Source: CAYYJM01 sp964471755
Lineage (GTDB): Bacteria > Planctomycetota > Planctomycetia > Gemmatales > Gemmataceae
Assembly (NCBI GenBank): GCA_964471755.1
Contig: CAYYJM010000105.1
Location: 1 to 19,300 of the forward strand
DNA: 19,300 bases
Direction of reading: 5' to 3'
A model generated the notes under the pieces. The model did no database searches, was not told the DNA's origin, and saw only the letters and a list, made by a program, of their open reading frames with translations. A program made the position numbers and the translations under genes. Below are positions 7,491-15,505 of the stretch, piece by piece; position 1 is the stretch's first letter, and each line of letters begins with the position of its first letter.

Positions 7491-9998
7491 TCACGCCACC
7501 GCCTCGGCCGGCGACACCCGCGCCTGCCAGCGCGTGGCCAGCCAGCAGACGACCGTCGCCAGGACCACCGCGCCAATCGCCGTGCCCATCACCCACCACG
7601 ACTCGAAGACGATCAACGACGGCCACTGGGCGTCCTTCGCCGCCTGATTCAGCCAGACGCTCAGGCCCCAGCCGGCCAGCCACGCCAGACCCGTCGTCAC
7701 CACCGCGAGCAGGAACCCCTCCAGGGCGTAGAGGAAGACCAGCTGCCGCCGGGTCATGCCGTTCGCCTTGAGAATACCGATCTCGACCCGCCGGGCCCGG
7801 ACCATCTGGTTCATCGTCACCGCGAGGTTGACGCCGCCAACGATCAGGGCCAGGATGACGATGCCGAAGATCATCCAGCTCAGCGGCCCGATCGTGTTTT
7901 GCAGCAGTTTCAGCACCGCCCGGACCTCCTCGGGCACGCTCAGGCCGAGCGGCTCGAGCTGCTTCTGAAGCGGCTCCAGATCGCGGACATGCCGGACATG
8001 CAGCGTCGCCTTGCCGAATGTCGGTGGCGGTAACTCGACCTCCGGCGGTGGCAGATTCTCCACCACGATCTGATTCGGAGCGGCCCAGCCACGCTGGGTC
8101 AGCAGCCGACTCCAGGTGTTGCCCTGCCGACGCATGACGTCCTGCCGCTGGACCTGTCCTCCGGCCAGGCGCAGGACCAGACGCTTCGGCTCGACCTCCA
8201 GCTCAAACCGGCCTTCCTTCAGCCGCTGGGCCAGGTCGGCATCGGCGAGGAGCTTCTGCCGCATCCCGGCCGGATCGTCGATCCCGCCCAGACCGATCCC
8301 CTTGGCCAGCGGCTGTGGGTTGAAATGCGGCGACCGCAGGAGCTGCTCGAAGCCGTCCGGCAGCAGGTACGAGTAGCCGCCACGGATTGACTCGACCACC
8401 CGGGCGATCTTCAGCGGCACGGCCTGGCCGTGGACGTCGAGCCAGACCGCGTTCGCCGTCAGCGGCCAGGCCCGGGCCGCGATCCGCGCCAGGGCGTCCC
8501 ACCCCTGGTCATCGAGCCAGACGACGCCGCCGGCGTCGGCGATCTCGCAATCCCGCACGAGGAAACGCCGGGTGACGATGATCTCGGCCGCCTGCGAACC
8601 GCTGAACCCACCGGGCAAGAGCGCGAGCAAATCGGGATCACCGGGCAGCGCCGTCCGGCCGCGCACCGGCCGATCGGCCAGCAAGCCGGCCTGCCCCTTC
8701 GGAGTGGAACGGCGGAACTGCCGGATCGTCAGGTTGAAGCGATGCACGCCGTCGGGCGGAAACGCCGGCTGGCCGTCGTCCAGGGTCAGCGTCTGAAGCT
8801 GGGCCGCCAGCGCATCGGTCAGGTAGCCCTCGCGGGTCTTCAGGCCGTCCACGACGAACGTGGTCGCCTCCAGCGTCTGCAAACGCTCCTCGACCAGATC
8901 GTTCATCCCCGCGCGGAGAGCCAGGCCGATGAACGACAGCAGCAGCAGGAAGAACAGGACGAAGACGTTGGCCAGCGTCGTCGCCAGGTGTTCGCGGCGG
9001 AGCAGATCGCCCCAGGCCAGGCGGAGGTAATCCCATCCGCGCGGCACACCGCGCGTCGCGTTCCGCGTGAAGGGCGGCAGGTCCGGCCGCTGCTGCTCGC
9101 TGGTGTTCTCCGTCAGCAGCGCCGCCAGCGCCGCCTGACCTCCCCGGGCCTGGAGTTCCGCCTTCGTCCACAGACGCGGCTGCCGACCGCCGTCGCGGCG
9201 CAGGATCAGGAAGTGGGTGCAGTTCTCCCAGGCGTCCTGGATCTGGTGCGTGACCAGCAAGAGCGTCCGCGGCTCGGTCACGGTGCCGGCTTCCTGCCAC
9301 GTCTTCAGCAGACTCAGCACCTCGCTGGCGTTGGCACGATCGAGGTTCCCCGTCGGCTCGTCGGCGAAGACGACACGCGGCGAACTGGCCAGCGCGCGCA
9401 GCACCGCGACGCGCTGCGCCTCGCCGCCGGACAGCTGGTGCGTTCGGTGGCCTTGCCGTTTCTCCAGGCCCAGGTGCCGGAGCAGTTCCCGCGAACGCGA
9501 CGCACGCTGACCGGGATCGATCCCGTCGAGCATCAGCTTGAGCGCGACGTTCTCCTCCGCACTGAGATGATGCAGCAGATGACCCCGCTGGAAGACGAAC
9601 CCGAAGTCGCGTTTCTTCAGCCGATCGGCCACGGCACGCACCGGCTGAATCCCGTCTCCCTCGCGGTCCAGGTAGCTGATCGCTGACGTGGCGGTGTCAT
9701 GAAAGAGCAGATCGACCCCGGCATCATCGGGAGCCGGGTCGGGCTCGTCGAGCAGACCGAGGAGGTGGAGCAGCGTACTCTTGCCGGCTCCGGAATGGCC
9801 CAGGATGCCGATCCGCGCCCGCCACGGCAGGGCGACGTTCAGCCCCTGGATCGCTCGCAGGTCCGGCTGGCCGGGCGGGCGATACGTCTTGCTGATGCCA
9901 CGAAGCGTGAAACAGGGCGATTCGGAGATTGCTGGATCAGGCACGCGGTTCGGTTCCGTGGTGACGATCGGATGTCCGTCTGGGTTTGCTTCTCTCAT
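7491..9998 (-). CDS. MacB-like ABC transporter: ATPase fused to FtsX-type permease
   Basis: 835 residues. The N-terminal ATPase has Walker A GHSGAGKST (67-75), Q-loop FVFQRGH (Q137), signature LSGGEAQ (189-195), Walker B VVFADEP (209-215) and the switch His in LLVTHQ (H251). This is the LolD/MacB subfamily, with the usual TGNLD after Walker B. Then come one membrane helix (about 341-361), a large periplasmic domain (about 365-700) and three helices (about 705-728, 753-780, 800-822) with the FtsX motif RRVEIGILKANGMTRRQL. Type VII ABC systems of this shape move the periplasmic domain rather than pump through the membrane; partners are often periplasmic or outer-membrane proteins. No MacA-like adaptor or TolC is in the window. 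The ATG at 9998 lies inside a repeat and lacks a Shine-Dalgarno site; GTG at 9944 is an alternative. It follows the envelope operon after 75 bases. Confidence 0.92.
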   Translation of the reverse strand: MREANPDGHPIVTTEPNRVPDPAISESPCFTLRGISKTYRPPGQPDLRAIQGLNVALPWRARIGILGHSGAGKSTLLHLLGLLDEPDPAPDDAGVDLLFHDTATSAISYLDREGDGIQPVRAVADRLKKRDFGFVFQRGHLLHHLSAEENVALKLMLDGIDPGQRASRSRELLRHLGLEKRQGHRTHQLSGGEAQRVAVLRALASSPRVVFADEPTGNLDRANASEVLSLLKTWQEAGTVTEPRTLLLVTHQIQDAWENCTHFLILRRDGGRQPRLWTKAELQARGGQAALAALLTENTSEQQRPDLPPFTRNATRGVPRGWDYLRLAWGDLLRREHLATTLANVFVLFFLLLLSFIGLALRAGMNDLVEERLQTLEATTFVVDGLKTREGYLTDALAAQLQTLTLDDGQPAFPPDGVHRFNLTIRQFRRSTPKGQAGLLADRPVRGRTALPGDPDLLALLPGGFSGSQAAEIIVTRRFLVRDCEIADAGGVVWLDDQGWDALARIAARAWPLTANAVWLDVHGQAVPLKIARVVESIRGGYSYLLPDGFEQLLRSPHFNPQPLAKGIGLGGIDDPAGMRQKLLADADLAQRLKEGRFELEVEPKRLVLRLAGGQVQRQDVMRRQGNTWSRLLTQRGWAAPNQIVVENLPPPEVELPPPTFGKATLHVRHVRDLEPLQKQLEPLGLSVPEEVRAVLKLLQNTIGPLSWMIFGIVILALIVGGVNLAVTMNQMVRARRVEIGILKANGMTRRQLVFLYALEGFLLAVVTTGLAWLAGWGLSVWLNQAAKDAQWPSLIVFESWWVMGTAIGAVVLATVVCWLATRWQARVSPAEAVA

Positions 9999-10065
9999 TT
10001 AGCCGCCGGCTTGCCGGCGGGTATTCGCCGACGAAGACCGCCGGCAAGCCGGCGGCTAAATGAAG
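9996..10065. repeat. REP-like copies 2 and 3 forming a 25-bp perfect inverted repeat
   Basis: Bases 9996-10020 and 10038-10062 are exact reverse complements (25 bp) around a 17-base loop (10021-10037). The right arm with its flank (10030-10065) is the exact reverse complement of the 36-base copy at 7455-7490. In minus-strand RNA this is a very stable stem just after the VWA gene stop (10076-10074) and it overlaps the annotated ATG of the ABC gene (9998-9996). It may stabilise or end the upstream operon transcript and limit expression of the ABC gene. The repeat is seen; the effect is inferred. Confidence 0.9.
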
Positions 10066-10073
10066 GCTCGGGC

Positions 10074-12650
10074 TCACGGCAGGTGATCGCGTTCGACCCA
10101 GGCTCGGGGGCTCAGTTGTGGCCGGGTCGGATCGTCGCCCCACCAGTACGGCCGCGCCTTCTGTTCCGGTCGCTTGACGAACTCCCGGCCCGTGATCGGA
10201 TCCTTCTCGATGGTGTAGGTCGCCTCCTGCTGGTTGAGGACGTCGTTGATCCGAAACAGGGCTCGCTCCAGTTCGAGCTTCAGCCGGGGCAGTTCCGACG
10301 CCTTCGTCCGGGTCACCTCGTCGAGCGTCAGGTGCAGCAGACCGATCGACCGCACCGAGATGCCCAGGTGGATGTTGAGCAGATTGGCCGGCGTGTCATT
10401 GCCCCGGACGGCCTTGACCTCGCCGCCGGTCACGACGTTGAGCGCCTCGGTCCAGCTCCGACTCAGGGCCTCCTCGTCCCACTTGTCGAGCAGCACCGAC
10501 AGGACCACCTTCAGCTTCTCCATCTCGTCCTTGCTCACCAGCACGACGTGCTGGACCGTCGGCGGAGCCTCCGGCTTGCCGTTCGGGATCGGCTCCTGCG
10601 GATCGCGTTCGACGAGCCAGCCGGTCTGGAACAGCTGAACGCCCTCGCTCGCCTCCTGGAGCCCCTGCAAGCCGCGCCGCTTGATCTCTTCGAGCATCTG
10701 CCGCTCCCAGATGACGCCGTAGCCCGCCGGGGCCGGAACCATCTCCCCCGGAGCCGTCGCCACGCCCACTCCCGGCCGGGTTTCCCCCTTCTCCAGGTCG
10801 CGCAGGATGCGCTCCTTGATCGTCAACTCGGCCAGGGCCAGATCGAATCGGCTGGAGATGCCCCGGACGACGACGTTGGGCTGATTCCCCGTCAGCCCCT
10901 CGCCGACGAGTTTCGTCAGGGCGTTGCCCACTTCCTCGGGCAGCTTTCCGCCGTACGCCTGTGTTAGCAGCACCCGCTGGCGATCCAGCAGCCGGCCGGA
11001 CACCTGACGCATCTGCTCGGTCAGCTTCTTGAAGCGCGGCTTCGTCTGATCGCCGACCGAGACGGCGAAGAAGTTGATCGGCTGCCCCTCACCGGCGGCG
11101 AGCAGATCCTTGACGACGCGGTCCTGGGTGTACTCCTTGTCGCTGTCGTCGTTGCCGTCATCGCCGATCAGGACGAGGATCTTGATCGCGTTCGGCTCGA
11201 ACTTGCTCTTCTGCCCTGCGGGCACCGGCTTGCGCGGGTCCGACTCCAGGGCCTTCGAGATGCCGTGATAGACCGAGTCCAGTTCGTCGCCGCCGCCCAG
11301 CGCCCGGACCTTTTCCAGCCGCTCGATGGCATCGAGTCCGGTGCCGAACGGCACGCCGTCGAAGGCCGGGATCAGGCCGCCGCCGTCGTTGCGCCGATCG
11401 CGGTAGAAGTTGACCGAGAACTCGACACGCGGCGTCAGATCCCGATTGCCGAGCTGCTGAAGGCCGGCCATGATCTGCTTGACGGCGTCGTGGCCCGCCT
11501 TGAAGTAATCGTCCATGCCGAACGTCGCGTCGATGACGAACAGCACCTGGATGGTCGTCACCTGACGGCGCATCTCCTCGACCTTGCGGCGAGCCTCTTC
11601 CAGCTGACGGTTCGTCAGCACCGGTCCCGCTCGCAGATCCTTCGAGTAGACGTCGCCGATGATGCCGACCTTGTAGATCTTGCAGCCACCGACCGGCTCG
11701 AACCCCTGAACGACGCCCTCCTCGGAGACGAGCGGAAAGCGAGCCTGGAAGTGCTTCCAGTCCGGCGCGTCGAGCTGTTCCAGGGCCAGCGGACGGGGCT
11801 CGAACTTGCCCTCCGGGCCGAGGTCGGCCAGTGACGGCAGAGTGTCACTCTTGAGGTAGTCGATCATCTCCTGCCGGGTGCGGAACAGGACCGCCGGCCG
11901 ACTCCGCTTGTCGGCCTTGTTGAACTCGACGGCCTCGCGTGTGTTCCACTGACAGACGCGCGATCGCGGCACCCAGCCGACCAGGGCGTCGGTTCGCCGG
12001 GCGATCGGCTGATCGCCGACGAAAAAGTGCGTCGGCGTCTCCTGATAGACGTAGTAGATCGTGAACAGGGCCCGGCTGCGGAGGACCTTACCGCCGGCGT
12101 CGGGTCGGCTGGTGAACGCAACCTGAGCACGCAGATCCTCCACCTTCCGCGCCTCTTCGAGCTGGTTGATGAGCATGCACTTGCGATGAATCGGCGTCGT
12201 CTTCTCGCGCAGGGCCTGGGGCAGACCTTCCTTGTTGGCGAACGGCGCGGCCTGCTCCTCCGGCAACCAGCCGAGATGGCCGCCGTCGCGCACCTGGGCC
12301 GGGTTCGTGTTCGGCACCGTGTCGGCGAGCAGATACCACTTGCGCGGTCGCTTCAGGGCCGGGTCGTCCTTCGGCTCGGTGAAGATCTCAGCGACGATGA
12401 AGTCCCGCAGGTAGAGCTGGGCGGGCAGGTTCGCCGCCGGCCGACGTGTTTCGGGCCGCCGTGGATCGGCCACGAAATCGGGATTGTCGAAGCAGACCAG
12501 GGCTCGCAGCAGATAGTTGGGATGCTGCCGGTCCAGGCCGGCCGCCACCCGCTCCGGCAGTTGCCCCGCCACGGAGACGACCTGAGCCGAGGCCGACGAA
12601 GGAGCCAGCAGCACGCCGGCCAAAGCTACGGCGAGAAGGACACGAATCAT
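10074..12650 (-). CDS. Secreted VWA-domain protein with two SH3-like modules
   Basis: 858 residues. Signal peptide MIRVLLAVALAGVLLAPSS, cleavage after ASA. Two similar N-terminal modules each carry a glycine-tryptophan turn, HLGWLPEEQ (W128) and LVGWVPRSRV (W226), about 98 residues apart, resembling SH3-like modules. A coiled linker (NRQLEEARRKVEEMRRQV) leads to a VWA domain at about 365-560: strand VLFVIDATFGM (D374, T376, G378), GGGDELDSVYHGISKAL and ILVLIGDDGND. Canonical MIDAS is DxSxS; here the second Ser is Gly, so metal binding may be weak. The C-terminal 300 residues are unassigned and end WVERDHLP. ATG 12650 is preferred to GTG 12662: GAGG is placed well and the signal peptide then starts cleanly. 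The gene follows the anchored VWA-like gene by 8 bases. VWA proteins usually bind partners; substrate unknown. Confidence 0.85.
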   Translation of the reverse strand: MIRVLLAVALAGVLLAPSSASAQVVSVAGQLPERVAAGLDRQHPNYLLRALVCFDNPDFVADPRRPETRRPAANLPAQLYLRDFIVAEIFTEPKDDPALKRPRKWYLLADTVPNTNPAQVRDGGHLGWLPEEQAAPFANKEGLPQALREKTTPIHRKCMLINQLEEARKVEDLRAQVAFTSRPDAGGKVLRSRALFTIYYVYQETPTHFFVGDQPIARRTDALVGWVPRSRVCQWNTREAVEFNKADKRSRPAVLFRTRQEMIDYLKSDTLPSLADLGPEGKFEPRPLALEQLDAPDWKHFQARFPLVSEEGVVQGFEPVGGCKIYKVGIIGDVYSKDLRAGPVLTNRQLEEARRKVEEMRRQVTTIQVLFVIDATFGMDDYFKAGHDAVKQIMAGLQQLGNRDLTPRVEFSVNFYRDRRNDGGGLIPAFDGVPFGTGLDAIERLEKVRALGGGDELDSVYHGISKALESDPRKPVPAGQKSKFEPNAIKILVLIGDDGNDDSDKEYTQDRVVKDLLAAGEGQPINFFAVSVGDQTKPRFKKLTEQMRQVSGRLLDRQRVLLTQAYGGKLPEEVGNALTKLVGEGLTGNQPNVVVRGISSRFDLALAELTIKERILRDLEKGETRPGVGVATAPGEMVPAPAGYGVIWERQMLEEIKRRGLQGLQEASEGVQLFQTGWLVERDPQEPIPNGKPEAPPTVQHVVLVSKDEMEKLKVVLSVLLDKWDEEALSRSWTEALNVVTGGEVKAVRGNDTPANLLNIHLGISVRSIGLLHLTLDEVTRTKASELPRLKLELERALFRINDVLNQQEATYTIEKDPITGREFVKRPEQKARPYWWGDDPTRPQLSPRAWVERDHLP

Positions 12651-12658
12651 CGCCGACC

Positions 12659-14152
12659 TCACTTGCTGGGGGACTCGGGGGCACGCAGATCCAGGGCGTC
12701 GAACAGGACCGATTCCAGACGCCGGCTGGCCAGTCGCTGACGCGGCGTATCCTCCGGCAGCGACGGCACGACGAGATAGGCCCCGCCCGTCTCGGTGGCC
12801 AGGGCCGCCAGGTCACGCGAGGGACCATCGCTGATGCCGCGAACGAGGTGAATCACCCAGACTTCGACTCCCTTGGCCAGGCGGGCGAGGCGGGCCGCGT
12901 CGAACTTGCTCTCCGTCGCCGGTGAGCAGGTGACATAGACCAGTCGCTTGCGCGGCTCGTTGCGCAGGACCACGTCGCCGATGGCCTTGTCCAGGGCCGG
13001 TTCCCAGACCACCTCGTTGCTCGCGTTGGGGATGAGCGGTTCTGGCTTGCTGACCAGATCGGCGATCTCCGCCGGATCGTGCTTCGCCAGCCGCAGCGGC
13101 CGGGAAACGTCCTTGCCGCGAGCGACGAGCAGGCCGAACGTCCGGCCGGGCGTCTGGCGAACGCTCTGATCCAGGGCTCCGAGCAGGGCCGCGCGCACCT
13201 TCGCGTGATCGGCATTGAGCATCTGCCCGCCGGCCTCCAGCACGAACTGCACCGGAACGAGGTCTTCCCCCTTCGGCAGATTCAGGGCGCTGCTCAACTG
13301 GTTGAACCGAGCCTCCATCGCAGCGAACTTCGCGTCCTGCTTCTTCGCCGCCGCATCGAGGGCCGCGGTCACGTTCAGAGTGAGTCGCTCCAACTGGTTG
13401 CCGATCACCTTCGGATCGGGCTGATTCTTCTCGACGGCCTCGCGGATTGGCAGAAGCTGATCGCGAATCTTGACCGCCAGGCCGTCGTTCAGTTTGCCGA
13501 GGGCCGTCTCCAGGCCGGCGACCTTCTCCTTGAGAGCGGTCAGGTCCTTGCCCGAGCCGCCGCTGCCGCCGCCGATCTTGCTCAGGATGTCGTTACGGAT
13601 GGCGATCAGTTCGGTCTTCAATTCCGCCCTGTTGACCAGTTGTGGGACGATCTTCACGAGCTGGGTCACGTGCCGATGAATGTCGTCGATGTCACGCTGC
13701 TTCGGCTGTGGCCCGCCCTTCTGCACGACCAGGGAGACATCCTCGGCGATCCCCTGGGCCACGGCCTCCGACTGCCACGTCTTGACCACCAGCATCACCA
13801 GGCCACCCAGGACGATGACCATCAGAATGGTCGAAACCAACGGCAAGAACTGCCCTCGATTCCCCGACTCCAACTCCGTCAGTAGTTTGTCCCGAACCGC
13901 GATCACCCGGCTATCGACGGTCCCGACCCGGTCCTCGACCTCACGGGCCTCCGACTCGACCCGGTCCAGCACCTCTTGCTTGTCACGCTCGACCGCCTCG
14001 GCCAGGAGGTCCACCTTTTTGCCAACCTCGACGCAGTCGGCCTGCACGGCCGCCTGAGCCCCTTCGATGAGTTTGCGCACCGGCTCGATGATGGCATCGG
14101 CCGAGATTTTTCGCTCGGGGGTCGTCCTGGGAAGATCCTGCGCGTCGGACAT
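12659..14152 (-). CDS. Membrane-anchored coiled-coil protein with a C-terminal VWA-like domain
   Basis: 497 residues, no signal peptide. A charged helical N-terminal part (about 20-95, for example EVGKKVDLLAEAVERDKQEV) should be cytoplasmic. One membrane helix follows at about 103-124 (LPLVSTILMVIVLGGLVMLV). The outside part has helices, a flexible GGGSGGSG linker (194-201) and more coiled coil to about 290. From about 299 the pattern is VWA-like: VPVQFVLEAGGQML, then RLVYVTCSPATESKFD, then VEVWVIHLVRG and TGGAYLVV, the alternating strands and helices of the fold. The MIDAS aspartate and serines are absent (LEAGGQM). The ATG at 14152 has GAGGAGAGG upstream. It sits 29 bases after one secreted gene and 8 before the secreted VWA gene. 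It is likely the membrane tether of the complex; VWA assignment is by pattern. Confidence 0.75.
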   Translation of the reverse strand: MSDAQDLPRTTPERKISADAIIEPVRKLIEGAQAAVQADCVEVGKKVDLLAEAVERDKQEVLDRVESEAREVEDRVGTVDSRVIAVRDKLLTELESGNRGQFLPLVSTILMVIVLGGLVMLVVKTWQSEAVAQGIAEDVSLVVQKGGPQPKQRDIDDIHRHVTQLVKIVPQLVNRAELKTELIAIRNDILSKIGGGSGGSGKDLTALKEKVAGLETALGKLNDGLAVKIRDQLLPIREAVEKNQPDPKVIGNQLERLTLNVTAALDAAAKKQDAKFAAMEARFNQLSSALNLPKGEDLVPVQFVLEAGGQMLNADHAKVRAALLGALDQSVRQTPGRTFGLLVARGKDVSRPLRLAKHDPAEIADLVSKPEPLIPNASNEVVWEPALDKAIGDVVLRNEPRKRLVYVTCSPATESKFDAARLARLAKGVEVWVIHLVRGISDGPSRDLAALATETGGAYLVVPSLPEDTPRQRLASRRLESVLFDALDLRAPESPSK

Positions 14153-14181
14153 CGTCGCCTCTCCTCGTTGGGCTGTCGGGT

Positions 14182-15447
14182 TCACTCATCCCACTGCGGT
14201 AGGGTCAGACGCGGCTCGGCCATCGGCGTGAACGGCACCGTGTAGTAGTGCTTGCCGGCCAGGCTCACCAGACACCGCAGACGTGTCTCGAACACCTGCA
14301 CGACGACGAGCGGCACCTTCGCCGTCTTCGCCACCAGGTCGGCATGAGCCGGCGACTGGCGCAGGTCGCTCTCCCGCACGTCCATCGGGATCGAAATCGC
14401 CGGGTTCCAGGTCAGGAAGTACAACCGCGCGATCGTCGCCTTCTGCCGCTCCGCCTGGGTGACGACCTCGCTCAGCGTCTCCAGGGTCTGGTTCGTGTGA
14501 GCGGCCACGCCACGTCGGATGTCATCGGAAAGCACGCCCCGCTGCACGTCGGCCAGCGGCCAGTCCGCGACGTTCTTGCCGGCGTGTAGATGGATCGCCT
14601 CGCCGACCAGGACATCCGGGGAAACGTCTCGCAGCGCGTGCTTGAGTTCGCCGAGCAGCCAGGACTGCCGATCGGGACTGGCCAGGTAGGCCGACCAGTC
14701 CACGGCGACGTAGACGCGGCCTCCGGCCTGAACTGGGCCGGCCTCGCCCGGCGGCGCGAACGGTCGGCCGATCCACTGGCCGAGCTGGGCCGCTCCGGGC
14801 CGCTCCACCGCCACGGAACGACCGCCCGTCGGCGTCAGCACCAGCCGCTCGCCCTTGATCGCGACGCGGACCGGCCCCTTCCCGAACGGCTTGCCCGGCC
14901 CGGGATGCAATCGCACTACCGTAACGAACCACGCCTCCGGCCGACGCCCCATCCCGGATAGCAGGAGCCGCCGAAGTCGGTCCTTCTCCTGCCGAATCTC
15001 GCGATTGTCCTCCGGCTGAACGGTCAGGTTGGCGTCGAGTCGCTCCAGCAGGCTCGTCGCCGCGATCAGGCCGCCGTCGGGGAAAGCGACCAGATAGGCC
15101 GCCCCGTCGCCCGGCACGATCCAGACCCGATAGTTCGCCTCGAACGACGGGAGCTTCTCCGTCCAGCCGGCCAGGATCTTCGCCTTGACGGGCGTCTCGC
15201 CGCTGATCAGGATCGGCTTCTCTCGACCGGTTCCGATCGCCTTCCAGTCCTCCGACGACGACTTCGCCGCCAGGCTGCGTTCCCCCAGAGCCAGGAGCGC
15301 ATCCCACAGTTCCCGCTCGGCGCGCGGACTGGCGTCCAGCCGCTGCCGCAGACCGACCAGCGGCGACAGATCGATCTCGTCGCCCGCTGCCGTGGTCGCG
15401 AGCAGCCCTCCCAGAGCGATCAGCAGCAGCCCCAGACGCACCGACAT
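14182..15447 (-). CDS. Secreted protein of unknown function
   Basis: 421 residues. Signal peptide MSVRLGLLLIALGGLLATTAAG. ATG 15447 has GGAGGAG eight bases upstream. The mature part is alpha/beta with many hydrophobic strands (YRVWIVPGDGAAYLVAFPDG, RVYVAVDWSAYL, KVPLVVVQVFETRLRCLVSL). The segment VYVAVDWSAYL followed by a helix recalls the first strand of a VWA fold (DxS is present), but the rest is not clear enough to call it. It has no family I recognise. It lies between the coiled-coil pair B' (58 bases before) and the membrane-anchored VWA-like gene (29 bases after), so it probably works with them in the periplasm. Confidence 0.8.
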   Translation of the reverse strand: MSVRLGLLLIALGGLLATTAAGDEIDLSPLVGLRQRLDASPRAERELWDALLALGERSLAAKSSSEDWKAIGTGREKPILISGETPVKAKILAGWTEKLPSFEANYRVWIVPGDGAAYLVAFPDGGLIAATSLLERLDANLTVQPEDNREIRQEKDRLRRLLLSGMGRRPEAWFVTVVRLHPGPGKPFGKGPVRVAIKGERLVLTPTGGRSVAVERPGAAQLGQWIGRPFAPPGEAGPVQAGGRVYVAVDWSAYLASPDRQSWLLGELKHALRDVSPDVLVGEAIHLHAGKNVADWPLADVQRGVLSDDIRRGVAAHTNQTLETLSEVVTQAERQKATIARLYFLTWNPAISIPMDVRESDLRQSPAHADLVAKTAKVPLVVVQVFETRLRCLVSLAGKHYYTVPFTPMAEPRLTLPQWDE

Positions 15448-15505
15448 GGCGAACTCCTCCGGGCAGTCGTCCGGCCAATCCGACCGACAACTCTCGACAG
15501 AATGG

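Noticed and set aside
8430..10967. Long plus-strand frames opposite the ABC and VWA genes
   Set aside because: They mirror codon bias of the real genes, are rich in Arg, Gln and Leu, and one runs through the REP-like repeat.
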